A stretch of 64,000 nucleotides of DNA from a virus, in the IMG/VR virus record IMGVR_UViG_3300009161_006153, positions 1 through 64,000 of that record; one strand, 5' to 3'. The translations under genes were made by a program, and so were the position numbers. Below are positions 34,571 through 44,200 of this stretch, piece by piece (the first letter of the stretch is position 1; each line of letters opens with the position of its first letter). The notes beneath the pieces are model-generated. The model ran no database searches. It saw only the letters and a program-made list of their open reading frames with translations, and was not told the DNA's origin.

Positions 34571-35014
34571 ATGATTTTAGTATTTTTTGGACAGCCACAT
34601 AGTGGCAAAACAACATTATCTAATGAGATTTTAAACGACGGGTTTGAATTCTCGATAGATGGTGACGATCTTAGAGAAATGTTTTCGAATAAGGATTTTT
34701 CTAGAGACGGAAGAATTAAAAATTTAAACAGAGCTAGCGATATAGCAGCTTTCCTAAATAAAAAAGGTAAAAATGTTGTGATGTCTTTAGTTTATCCTAT
34801 TAAGGAATGCAGGGATTATTTAAACAGTTTAAACCCAAATGAAGTTAATTGGGTGTTTTTAAAATACCAAGGTGAGAGGGGGAGAGAAAAAAACCATGTT
34901 ATTGATTTTGAATTCCCAGAGGCTAATGAGAAATACCTTGAACTTGATACGTCTGAATTATCTATTTCCGAATGCTTAGAAAAAATAAAAGAATTATATG
35001 GAAGATCAAAATAA
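34571..35014 (+). CDS. cysC: Adenylylsulfate (APS) kinase-like
   Basis: The 147-residue protein has a P-loop 'FFGQPHSGKTT', 'SIDGDDLREMF' (family 'DGDNLR'), and 'FSRDGRIKNLNRASDIAAFL' (family 'FsxedRxeNirR'), then 'GKNVVMSLVYPIKECRDYL'. This is CysC in order, shortened by about 30-40 residues at the C-terminal lid region. It would phosphorylate APS to PAPS, the donor for the sulfotransferase just upstream. No ATP sulfurylase is seen, so APS would come from the host. Confidence 0.8.
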   Translation: MILVFFGQPHSGKTTLSNEILNDGFEFSIDGDDLREMFSNKDFSRDGRIKNLNRASDIAAFLNKKGKNVVMSLVYPIKECRDYLNSLNPNEVNWVFLKYQGERGREKNHVIDFEFPEANEKYLELDTSELSISECLEKIKELYGRSK

Positions 35015-35405
35015 ATCTTGGGAAAAAATATACCATATGAAATCATCGATGAGTAACTCAGATTCTGGGTTCTCTATGTTTCTAGGAAGATGGCAGCCAC
35101 TTCATGAGGGTCACAAAGAATTATTTAATCAGGAGTTTAGTTTAGGCAAGAATGTTTGTATCATGATAAGAGAGATGGACAAAGATTCAAAAAATCCTTT
35201 TAGCCCGGAAGATGTAATGAAAAATATCATGGATGAATTCCGTGATTTTTATGATTCCGGAAGGCTTAAAATTCTAGTAGTTCCAAATATAACTTCTATA
35301 AACTTTGGAAGATCAGTCGGATATGATATTATAGAACACGTCCCTCCTCAAAGTGTAGCAGAAATATCTGCCACTAAGATTAGGGAAAAAATGAAAATAG
35401 GTTAG
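34998..35405 (+). CDS. Nucleotidyltransferase (HxGH family; NMNAT/cytidylyltransferase-like)
   Basis: The 135-residue protein has 'MFLGRWQPLHEGHKELF' with the HxGH motif and 'EISATKIREKM' like the C-terminal ISxTxxR. These define the nucleotidyltransferase superfamily that includes NMN adenylyltransferase, pantetheine-phosphate adenylyltransferase and the HldE adenylyltransferase domain. 'GRWQP' is closest to NMNAT-type proteins. In-frame ATGs at 34998, 35037 and 35049 are all possible; the last starts 14 residues before the fold, and the first overlaps cysC. With NadE in the window, an NAD role is possible; sugar activation is the alternative. Confidence 0.7.
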   Translation: MEDQNKSWEKIYHMKSSMSNSDSGFSMFLGRWQPLHEGHKELFNQEFSLGKNVCIMIREMDKDSKNPFSPEDVMKNIMDEFRDFYDSGRLKILVVPNITSINFGRSVGYDIIEHVPPQSVAEISATKIREKMKIG

Positions 35406-35406
35406 A

Positions 35407-35634
35407 ATGTCTAAAGTAAAAATACAAAGACATATTTATAAAAGCATATCCTATAGGATTATAGGGACACTTCAGACTTGTATCATTGGCTATATTCTCA
35501 CTGGGAATTACAAGATAGCTTCATCACTTGGAATAATAGAGCTAGTTGTAAAACCGATTATTTATTTTTTTCATGAAAGAATATGGTATAAATGGATAAA
35601 AATTGGTATAATAAAAGACGAAAATAAAAAATAA
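35407..35634 (+). CDS. DUF2061 membrane protein
   Basis: The 75-residue protein matches the DUF2061 pattern: 'HIYKSISYRIIGTLQTCIIG' then 'GNYKIASSLGIIELVVKPII' and 'YFFHERIWYKW', with two predicted membrane segments and a conserved C-terminal HERxW. The function of the family is unknown. It comes two bases after the nucleotidyltransferase stop and within the APS kinase/sulfotransferase group, so I infer a role linked to sulfation or its substrates at the membrane. Confidence 0.75.
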   Translation: MSKVKIQRHIYKSISYRIIGTLQTCIIGYILTGNYKIASSLGIIELVVKPIIYFFHERIWYKWIKIGIIKDENKK

Positions 35635-35642
35635 AAAAAAAC

Positions 35643-35918
35643 ATGGAAAATCAAACCAAACTACCAGAAGAACTATTGCTTGAAATTCAACAGCTTAGAG
35701 ATGAATTAACAGAGAATGTTTTAAAAATCGGGAGGCTTAACGTGCAGGTCTCTTTTTATGAGAAAGACTTAGAGATCTTCAGAAATGAGCTTAAAAAATT
35801 ATACGAAGAGGCCGCTAAGATATCTATCAAAGAGGAGGAGATGCAGAATAAGGTTACTAAAGAATACGGAAACGGTAAACTTGATTTTGAGACTGGGTTA
35901 TTCCATTTGAATAGCTAA
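35643..35918 (+). CDS. Hypothetical coiled-coil protein
   Basis: The 91-residue protein is almost entirely charged helix ('LLLEIQQLRDELTENVLKIG', 'DLEIFRNELKKLYEEAAKIS') with heptad-like spacing, ending 'YGNGKLDFETGLFHLNS'. No family is recognised. It is the last gene before a strong terminator. Confidence 0.6.
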   Translation: MENQTKLPEELLLEIQQLRDELTENVLKIGRLNVQVSFYEKDLEIFRNELKKLYEEAAKISIKEEEMQNKVTKEYGNGKLDFETGLFHLNS

Positions 35919-35940
35919 GTTTTATAATCAATTAGTTACG

Positions 35941-35968
35941 AAAAGCTACCATATCAGGTAGCTTTTTT
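35941..35968 (+). terminator. Rho-independent terminator
   Basis: AAAAGCTACC and GGTAGCTTTT form a ten-pair stem with a six-base loop ATATCA, followed by T residues. It ends the sugar-modification island just before the neck/packaging genes. Confidence 0.9.
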
Positions 35969-35995
35969 GTTGATTTTAGGCTCTATCCTACTTCG

Positions 35996-36005
35996 ATATA
36001 TAAAT
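35996..36005 (+). promoter_or_regulatory. Late-promoter-like ATATATAAAT element
   Basis: CGATATATAAATG lies right after the terminator. It contains both the local ATATATA consensus and a seven-of-eight match to T4 TATAAATA. The next in-frame start codon after it is TTG 36021, 15 bases downstream. Confidence 0.6.
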
Positions 36006-36020
36006 GAAAAAGAAATTAAC

Positions 36021-38504
36021 TTGTCTTTTTATCCAGAAAATAAATTCCCAAAAACAGGAACGCCAGTTTTTAATGGCAACGGGGAGCAGTATGATCTAAG
36101 TGATCCTAGATATAATTATCACGACGGATTACAAAACACTCAAAAATTTCCAGAATCCTCTGTTGGCAATTTATTCTCTACAAAAGAAGCTGCACAGGCC
36201 AGATCCCTTCAAATAGGTTGCGGGGGTTACCACTCTGTAACTATTGATGGTGAAATTTTTTACAAACCTTGTGAAACTGCAGAATACTACTCAGTAAGGA
36301 TTGAGCAATTAGATAGCGCTTTAAACTTCACATATATTGGAAGTTATCGTGTCTTAACTTGGGATAAGCCATATTTGGATGTAGAGGTGTGTAACGGGTG
36401 GATTATAGATGCAGCAAATAGTTTAAACATAGGTTCCCCCTTAAATGGTGATATCTCTATTGATTTTAGATATAGCATAGATGGAAAAACATGGTCTCTT
36501 TGGTCTAATGTTGGATCTGTAAAAAACGGTCTAACCGGTCAGGGAGCGGAGATTTTTCCTATAAATTTAAATCCGCAGAATAAATTTTATCCTGAATTTA
36601 GATTCACTTCTGTCCTCGTAAATGATAACGGCACACTTATTTATAACACAGATGAACCTATAGATCCAAACGTAGTTATTGTTGATTTTCAGCTAGATCT
36701 TGAATATGGTGATCCAATCGAAGTAAAAATAGTAGCTCCAGCCCCGGTTTGTTCTAACGAGGTATCAACACGTCCAGTAATATTTTCTGATTGCAAATTC
36801 ACATTTAACCCATACGCTGTTAATAAAGCTTTAAATCTTTATCAGGATTTAAGTCTCATTGTCAATAAAGTATTTGGACTTGAATCAAATTATTATTCTG
36901 TACAACCACAGGGAAGAGGGAAAGATGTGATACTCAAGGAATACACACTCTTCAATGTTGTAGCAGAAAAATGTGTAAAGATACTAGTACCACAAAATCA
37001 ATTTCCTGATAATAAAATCAACTTCGACCCGTTTGGATTACAGTTCGAGGAGCCATTTGAAATACAAATAGACAAAAGATATTTTGAAAGCATTTTTGGA
37101 AAGGGATCACAGCCAAGAAAAAGAGATATACTTTATTTTCCAATATCAAATAGAATTTATGAAATAAACTCAACTTACCTCTTTAGGGATTTCATGAATT
37201 CTCCTGTTTATTTCAAGGTAGAGCTCAGAAAATATTCTCCAAAAAGCAACACTTACTTCTTGGATCCTGAATACAAAGAGCAATTAGACGGAATTGCATT
37301 GACCACCCCTGAACTTTTTGGTGAAGAGGTTAAAGCAGAGGAAGAGAAATATTCTAAGCCTCAGCAATTTGCTACAACAATAACACAATTGATTCAGGAT
37401 CCAATTAGATCTTATATCTACACAGGCTTACCTATCATAGGGTATGACTTAAACAACAACTGGACTATCGTCCTGAATAATTATTATGATTTATCAGCAG
37501 CATTCGATGAAGTCTCTGAATTCCAACAGGAGCAGCAGAGGTATAGAAATGCAATAAGATACAAGGTTTTACCATTATTAACTTCAACCGGAGAACTTTC
37601 ATTTACTTGTTGGTTTAATTTGAGAGATTTTTACGACCCGGCCAAGCTTGTTCCAAAACCCTTTTCTGTTATTAATATCACTTTAGAGTCTTACGATAGT
37701 AATTATATAATTTTTAGTTCGTACCCAGCAAAGCATAAATTGCAGGTTTGGGCATCGTACGCTTCAAACCCAGAGGGATATGTTTCAATACAAGGTGATT
37801 TCAATCACTCTGGTGGATACACAGTGGAGGAAGTGATAGACGAGTATAGATTTAAAATAAAGAATTTAAATACAACATTTTCTGAAGGGACCATCGTTTG
37901 GAAAATGCAAAAGGCACAAGCACGTAATCTGATAAGTGGCCTATATGAGGAGTTTTATGAAACCTATGGATTTAGAGTTGATCTCGTGCATTCCGGTGTC
38001 ACCGACTCTGACGGAAATCTATTCATCCAGCAAGGAAGTTTTATAGTTAGAATAAACAATGATATAATAAATTCAAAATTACAGTTCACCCCTGTTGACG
38101 GGGATTGGTATGGATTCGTTGTTAACGTATCAAATGTTTACAAACAGATATCAATAAATGCTTGGGGCCTAACTTATGACCCTACAAATCCTTCCGATCA
38201 GTCATCTAATTTACAAAAACTCCATGAGGATATTAGATTCTTTGATACGGTGAAAGTATTCTCCGCCCCTGCTGATGAGGAAACCGATCCTAATAATATT
38301 TTTTACGGTACAGACAATAACTCATATAAGATATTTACAGGTCCTGCTTTCTTAAGTAACGTCAGATTGTTCAAAAACATGATAGATATAGATAATCAAT
38401 CAATAGTTCTGAATCAGAACATAGTTAGGGATAACCAACTTGCTTACATAATAGACAATGCTAAGCCATTACTTAACACTCCAAAATTCGCTAGAAATAG
38501 ATAA
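36021..38504 (+). CDS. Large neck/structural protein: gp14-like segment plus LamG-like C-terminal domain
   Basis: I start at TTG 36021 because transcription from the element at 35996 would begin after any upstream start; the open frame itself extends back to 35967. The product is about 827 residues. Near residue 360, 'PRKRDILYFPISNRIYEINS' and 'YFKVELRKY' resemble the T4 neck protein gp14 ('[20 protein letters not shown]'). The C-terminal 280 residues ('LSFTCWFNLRDFYDP', 'GFVVNVSNVYKQISINAWGL', 'SNVRLFKNMI') look like a LamG/concanavalin-type jelly roll. T4 gp14 is only 256 residues, so this would be a fusion. It stands before the terminase genes, as gp14 does in T4 (13-14-15-16-17). Confidence 0.5.
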   Translation: MSFYPENKFPKTGTPVFNGNGEQYDLSDPRYNYHDGLQNTQKFPESSVGNLFSTKEAAQARSLQIGCGGYHSVTIDGEIFYKPCETAEYYSVRIEQLDSALNFTYIGSYRVLTWDKPYLDVEVCNGWIIDAANSLNIGSPLNGDISIDFRYSIDGKTWSLWSNVGSVKNGLTGQGAEIFPINLNPQNKFYPEFRFTSVLVNDNGTLIYNTDEPIDPNVVIVDFQLDLEYGDPIEVKIVAPAPVCSNEVSTRPVIFSDCKFTFNPYAVNKALNLYQDLSLIVNKVFGLESNYYSVQPQGRGKDVILKEYTLFNVVAEKCVKILVPQNQFPDNKINFDPFGLQFEEPFEIQIDKRYFESIFGKGSQPRKRDILYFPISNRIYEINSTYLFRDFMNSPVYFKVELRKYSPKSNTYFLDPEYKEQLDGIALTTPELFGEEVKAEEEKYSKPQQFATTITQLIQDPIRSYIYTGLPIIGYDLNNNWTIVLNNYYDLSAAFDEVSEFQQEQQRYRNAIRYKVLPLLTSTGELSFTCWFNLRDFYDPAKLVPKPFSVINITLESYDSNYIIFSSYPAKHKLQVWASYASNPEGYVSIQGDFNHSGGYTVEEVIDEYRFKIKNLNTTFSEGTIVWKMQKAQARNLISGLYEEFYETYGFRVDLVHSGVTDSDGNLFIQQGSFIVRINNDIINSKLQFTPVDGDWYGFVVNVSNVYKQISINAWGLTYDPTNPSDQSSNLQKLHEDIRFFDTVKVFSAPADEETDPNNIFYGTDNNSYKIFTGPAFLSNVRLFKNMIDIDNQSIVLNQNIVRDNQLAYIIDNAKPLLNTPKFARNR

Positions 38505-38507
38505 TTT

Positions 38508-39293
38508 ATGCCCAGAAGAAAACCAAAACCTGAAAAAGTAATCCAGGAAAAAATAAAGGAAAGCTTGGACTCTATTATTATGGAGGAGTCTTTAGATTCT
38601 TTAGTTCTGAACACTGATGAGCTACCAAGATTAAAGACGACTGAAATGATGAATTTCCTGGAGGAGAAAACAACAGCTTTAGCAGATGCACAGGCTCTTC
38701 TTGATTCTATATCTAAATTTTACGTGGATCCTGATGTTTATGGAAACACTAGTCATATTGATCTGAAGAAGAAAATAGATGCTACTAATTTATCTGCAAT
38801 GATGTTCCAATTAAAATCTGCACAGCATGCTATCGTAAAGCTCTTAGAGGAAATAGATCTGGGTAATGTACAACCAAGATTATTTGAAGTTCTAGCACAG
38901 TTGCAATCGCAGATCATGCAAATGCCTAAAGACCTCCAGCAGTACCTTGATAAAATGGAGGGAAGCTATAAGAAAACAAAAATGGAGGTTGAGGAGAAAA
39001 GACTCTCCGGTGGTGTGGTAATGGAGCAGGAAGGATCTGATGGAAACTTCTCACCCGGAAAGATCTCAAATGTACCAGGCGGATTAAAATCTAGAGGAAC
39101 TAAGGGACTGATGGAGGGATTGAGAGATATATTGGGGTCTGAAATAGTAGACGTAAAGCCATTAGAGGAAAATCCTAATTCAATAGTAAACGCCAGATTA
39201 AAAAAAGAGATGAATCAAACCAAAGAATCTGACTATGATAACGATGATAACGGAACTTCAGATTTTACCTTAGAAGATGAAATTTTAGAATAA
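38508..39293 (+). CDS. Small terminase subunit, gp16-like
   Basis: The 261-residue acidic protein directly precedes the large terminase and overlaps its ATG by one base (TAATG), as T4 gp16 precedes gp17. Its helical centre ('LKSAQHAIVKLLEEI', 'QPRLFEVLAQLQSQIMQM') resembles T4 gp16 ('SPRHMEVFATLMGQM'). Ends are charged and probably disordered, and the protein is longer than T4 gp16 (164). It would recognise DNA for packaging and regulate gp17. Assigned mainly by position plus this short likeness. Confidence 0.65.
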   Translation: MPRRKPKPEKVIQEKIKESLDSIIMEESLDSLVLNTDELPRLKTTEMMNFLEEKTTALADAQALLDSISKFYVDPDVYGNTSHIDLKKKIDATNLSAMMFQLKSAQHAIVKLLEEIDLGNVQPRLFEVLAQLQSQIMQMPKDLQQYLDKMEGSYKKTKMEVEEKRLSGGVVMEQEGSDGNFSPGKISNVPGGLKSRGTKGLMEGLRDILGSEIVDVKPLEENPNSIVNARLKKEMNQTKESDYDNDDNGTSDFTLEDEILE

Positions 39294-41143
39294 TGCAAGA
39301 TTTTTTAGAAGAAGAAATAGAATACTCTCAGGATTCCAGTTACTGGTCAACCGAGAGAATTGACGATTTACTCAGAAGAGTTGACGAGGAGGGACTCGAT
39401 TATAAAAGCGTAGAGAATCCTTTTTACGATAACAATCCTGATTTAAAAAGAGCAAATCTTTTATGGGAGTACACTAGTGAGGAGATAATAGAAATGAAGA
39501 AATGCGCTCAGGACGTAATATATTTTTCTAAGTATTGTCAAGTGATGACCGATAACGGGCTCAACTTTTTAGACCTTAGAGACTACCAGCAATCTGTTCT
39601 TAGAGAATATCAATCCCATAGATTCAATGTTTTCCTTGCTCCTAGACAAGTAGGTAAATCGATAATATCCTCAGTTTTTCTAGTTTGGTATTTACTCTTC
39701 AATCACGATAAAAACGCTATGATCCTTGCAAACGTCGGGGACACCGCTGAAGAGCTAATGGACAAAATTAAAACAATAATAAAGGGATTGCCATTTTTTC
39801 TCAAACCGGGGATGCTTGTGAATAACGTGATGTCTATGAGATTTGATAACGGGTGTAGAATATTAGCTAAAACAACAACTAAAACATCTGGTATTGGTTT
39901 TACCATCCATTTTTTGTACATGGATGAGTTTGCTCACATCAATCCAAATTTTATAGAGGCTTTTTTCAGATCAACATACCCCACGGTGTCTTCGTCTAAG
40001 GTTTCTCGGATTATTGTAACATCTACACCTAATGGGTTAAATAAATTTTATGAGATCTATCAAGGTGCTCTAGATTCGACTAACACGTTCAACCCAATAC
40101 GTGTTGATTGGTGGCAAGTTCCAGGAAGGGATGAAGCATGGAAACAGGCAGAGATCGGAAACCTTGGAAGTGAGGAGCTTTTTAATCAAGAATATGGTAA
40201 TCAATTCCTTAGCTCCTCCTCTTTGTTATTAGGATCAAACGAGCTTAAGAAAATAAAGTCAATAGAAACTGAATATTTCTGGAGAGAGCTAAGTCCCCTA
40301 CATGATCTCGATCTCAACTATGAAAATCTTATTTGGCACCCTAAGTTTCAAATAGATCTTGCTAATTCTGGTGGTAAAAAATTTGTGTTGAGCATAGATC
40401 TGAGCGGGGGAGGAAAAGGTGATTTCACTGTGATTAATATTTTCAAAGCAACACCACTTCCGATGTCGATAATTGAAAAAATAACAACTTTCGATAATGA
40501 GACTGATTTTTTTGGCCTTGTGCAGGTAGGTGTTTTTAGAGACAATGAGATCAAATTAGAGAATTTAGTAGAACTTGTAAATTCCTTAGTAGTAGACGTT
40601 CTTGGCTTAGAAAGAACAAAGCTTGTAATAGAGATGAACTATAAAGGAGAACTCCTTTATGATAAGTTGTGTCAGAATGATGATTTTTTTGACGGGATGT
40701 TTCTGTTTACGAAACACACAGAAAGCGCAAAAACATTAAAACCTGGTATTAAGTACAACCAAAAAAACAAAATGCAGTATTGCGAATTGCTAAGAGGCCT
40801 AGTGAAAGAAAATAGGATCATGGTGAATGAAAAAAAATGGACAGTCCCTGAATTATTTACTTTTGGCTTAAATAATAGTGGAACCTACTCAAGCCAAACT
40901 GGACATGATGATGTGGCTATGACTCTAGTTAATCTATCGCCCTTATTTGAAGGTAGGGACTTTTCAGATTTAGTTGGGGAGCTTTATGATGAAATGGAGG
41001 GACCTTATAAAGAATTAATGCAGAAGAAAATAGAAGGAAGCGACCAATCTAATTCAGGATATAATCCAATGGATCCTTTTTCTAGAAGAAGTGTATCAAC
41101 AAAAGAGGGAAAAAGCTATACAGATTTCAGTAAGCTCATTTAG
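39293..41143 (+). CDS. Terminase large subunit, gp17-like
   Basis: The 616-residue packaging motor has Walker A 'APRQVGKS' (116-123), Walker B 'FLYMDEFAH' (207-215), the coupling motif 'IIVTSTPNGLNKF', and the nuclease domain with 'VLSIDLSGGGKGDFTVI' and the C-terminal 'TGHDDVAMTLVNL'. Length equals T4 gp17 (610). It cuts concatemers and drives DNA into proheads through the portal. The C-terminal 60 residues are low-complexity. Confidence 0.95.
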   Translation: MQDFLEEEIEYSQDSSYWSTERIDDLLRRVDEEGLDYKSVENPFYDNNPDLKRANLLWEYTSEEIIEMKKCAQDVIYFSKYCQVMTDNGLNFLDLRDYQQSVLREYQSHRFNVFLAPRQVGKSIISSVFLVWYLLFNHDKNAMILANVGDTAEELMDKIKTIIKGLPFFLKPGMLVNNVMSMRFDNGCRILAKTTTKTSGIGFTIHFLYMDEFAHINPNFIEAFFRSTYPTVSSSKVSRIIVTSTPNGLNKFYEIYQGALDSTNTFNPIRVDWWQVPGRDEAWKQAEIGNLGSEELFNQEYGNQFLSSSSLLLGSNELKKIKSIETEYFWRELSPLHDLDLNYENLIWHPKFQIDLANSGGKKFVLSIDLSGGGKGDFTVINIFKATPLPMSIIEKITTFDNETDFFGLVQVGVFRDNEIKLENLVELVNSLVVDVLGLERTKLVIEMNYKGELLYDKLCQNDDFFDGMFLFTKHTESAKTLKPGIKYNQKNKMQYCELLRGLVKENRIMVNEKKWTVPELFTFGLNNSGTYSSQTGHDDVAMTLVNLSPLFEGRDFSDLVGELYDEMEGPYKELMQKKIEGSDQSNSGYNPMDPFSRRSVSTKEGKSYTDFSKLI

Positions 41144-41184
41144 AAGTATCCCAAATCTCCCCCAATATTCATCTAGGTATTTTG

Positions 41185-41191
41185 ATATATA
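41185..41191 (+). promoter_or_regulatory. Late-promoter-like ATATATA element
   Basis: TGATATATACTT lies 31 bases before the sheath ATG at 41223, in an 80-base non-coding gap; the longer spacing leaves a leader of some 20 bases. Confidence 0.5.
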
Positions 41192-41222
41192 CTTTAAGAA
41201 GAAAAAAACATCTTGAGTAATA

Positions 41223-44200
41223 ATGGCAAATAAGATAAAGATAGACTATTCCCAGTTTAAAGCATCTGGTGTCTACACGCTTGAGTTTGATGCCTCGCAA
41301 AATGTCATCCTGACATCACAGACTATTAGACTAGTCGTAGGATTTTCAAACAAAGGACCGTTTAACACACCTGTTTACATCCCAGACGCAACAACTCTGT
41401 TACAAGTCTACGGTGACATTGATCGGTCACTTGAAAATATGGGAAGCTTTTTCCAGAGATCAATCCTAACCTGTTTAAATACTGGACCTGTTTTTGGACT
41501 TAATTTATTGAAATTAAATGACGATTTAGATTCTTCTAATCCCGATATAGACACATATTTTTCATACTCATTAGATACTGAGCAGTCTAATGGTGTTTTA
41601 ACAGAAGTACTTTATTCATCTTTCTATAATAAGGAAAGATTCTGGTTTGCTGACCCTAAGTATTTTTTAGCAACATTAAGCGTTCCTGATACAGGAAGAT
41701 TGTTTAGCTTAACTAATTTAGGAAGAACCTCTGTAAGTGTTATTACTAGGAAATCAACCGATTCTTCTAGACCTCTTACTGGCTTTGATATCTTTGCTAT
41801 AGATTGGTATGGTGCGGATAATGTTCCTACTTTTATGCACCCCTATGATTACATATCAGATTACTTTATTGATGTGATAGCAGTATCAGGTAATTGGACA
41901 GACTACGCCTCTTTATCTGTTGATCCAAAGTGGGCATTTTGGTTTACCCCTAATGGTTTTATAAAAGACAGGATCGATTCCTTTTTAAATCAACAAGATG
42001 TGAATATAATCGCATCTGTTACGGGGTGTATCATTCCTGATTTCGTTAACTTAAATGGTGTTAATCAGTATATCCAAACACTTGTAAATGCTCAGACCCC
42101 AACAACTGGATTATTCTGCGCTATAGACGAAAACGCTTTTGAAGACATTTGTAACAATCCTTTCAAGATAGATCTAGTTGGAAATAATCTAATTGATGAG
42201 CTTTCTGGGGATCGTGATTTAGCTAACCCGCAGCTTAATTTCTTAAGCTACGATCAACCCCTTGTAACTGACCAATTATACACACAGAATGTGATAGGTG
42301 TAACAGGAAGTACTGGATACATCAGCCCTAATGGTGCCTCTGGATCCTATTCAGGCGGTAAAGTCGGTACGCTCTTCACTATAAATTCAGGAGCCACAGC
42401 TGGTGTTATATACCAATCATTTCTGCCGTATAACTCCTCTTTATTTGATGGGGGATTACACTATTTAGAGACAAGCGGTACTACCTCTGCAAATGGTGGT
42501 ATATCTTCTGCTGCTCAAAAAAATGAGCTTAAATCATTTCTTACAGTAAACACATCATCTGATCAAAAGTTTGTTTTAGGGGTAGTTACTGGACTTTCTG
42601 GAGCAACTGGATCTTTAATATCCCAGTTTTCTGAATATGATTTGGTAAAGCTTAAAGTAACAGGAACAAGAGATGTTAGTGGTGAGCTTAGAATTATTTG
42701 GAGTCATCCTTTAGATACGGCAACATACAGAGCTCAAGGAATTGTTATCGCTCCTACATATACATTGACTTCTTATAATACAGGTGCATCGGGAAGTAAC
42801 AAGCCATTCTGGACGGATGCTTATCAATTTGGAGACTCTGACTTTGTTGATGTAGTAAACACACAAACACCAGCAGGGGTAACTGGACCTAATGCTCCTA
42901 TAGGTTATTCAAATGTTTTACAAGGGTATATCAATACGACACTATACTCTGATGTTGAATATGAGGTTTTAGCTGACGGCGATGAGATTTGGCTGAATTC
43001 TGCCGGGTCATCAGTTCAGTATTTAAGTTTTGAAAAACAAGTAGATAAGGATCAGTTTAACTATGTAAACTCAAGAGCTCATACAAGTAACTCTCTAACA
43101 GGTGTTTCCATCACTAACGTACCTTCTTTTGGGTCGATGTACGCAAGTGACAACATAGGATTCACGGTGTCATATAATAAATTTGATATTGTTTCTGCTA
43201 ACGGTAATATAAACGATTTTATAGATTGTACAAGAGAGGATGTTACAACCTTCTTAGTAAGCGAGCTTCCTGATGGATCAGTACCTTTCTCTGTTGGCGA
43301 TTTGGTTGTTTCTACCGATTTAAACATATGTACTCCAACTACAGGAAATAGACAAAACAGATTAGCTAAAATTACCGTAGTTTCAAGAACAACAACTTCT
43401 GGAGTTTATAGAGTAATATCAGCTAGACCTGTTTTATACTACTCTGGAGATGGCGGGGGATTAAGAGTTCAGAAATTTTTCTCTATTGCTCAATTTACAA
43501 GATCTTTTGATTTCACATACCTTGCTGGATTTACCTTGCAAGATACACACAAGCCAAATGGATCGGATGCTAGAGTTGAACAGATCTTAGATGTTCTTTA
43601 TGATACAAATCTTGCTAAGACCCTTGCACAGAAGGATGTTATCTCCTTCCGCTACATAATAGATTCGTTTAACGGAATAATCGGGCCTAGCTCTAAATTC
43701 CAATATAGCAGATTGGCACAATTGAGACAACAGGCTTTGGCAATAATAAATGCTCCATCTATGGCACAGTTCCAGGAGAGCACAGATCCTAGATTTACAA
43801 ATGCACCTACTGCGACGAATCCGTACCCTACTTTAAACACAGCCTACATAGCCTCTGGCGGTAATCTTTCACTAAATCCAAGCTATACCTTTAGTTTACC
43901 TACAGAAGGCGATGGAGCTAAGTTTGCAGCCTTTTATGCACCCTACATAACTATCAGGGAGAATAATAAAAACATAAACGTTCCTCCTTCGGCTTACGTT
44001 TCGAACAACTTCGTAAGAAAATTTGCTAACGGAGAACCTTATGCAATTGTTGCAGGGCAGAAAAGAGGAGCTATAAGCGGGGGAAGTATAGTAGGACTTG
44101 AATATGATTTTAGCACAGAAGATAGAGAAAATTTAGAGCCTTTTGGAATAAATCCAATCATTAAGAAGAGAGGTATAGGAGTAGTTATCTTTGGAAATCA

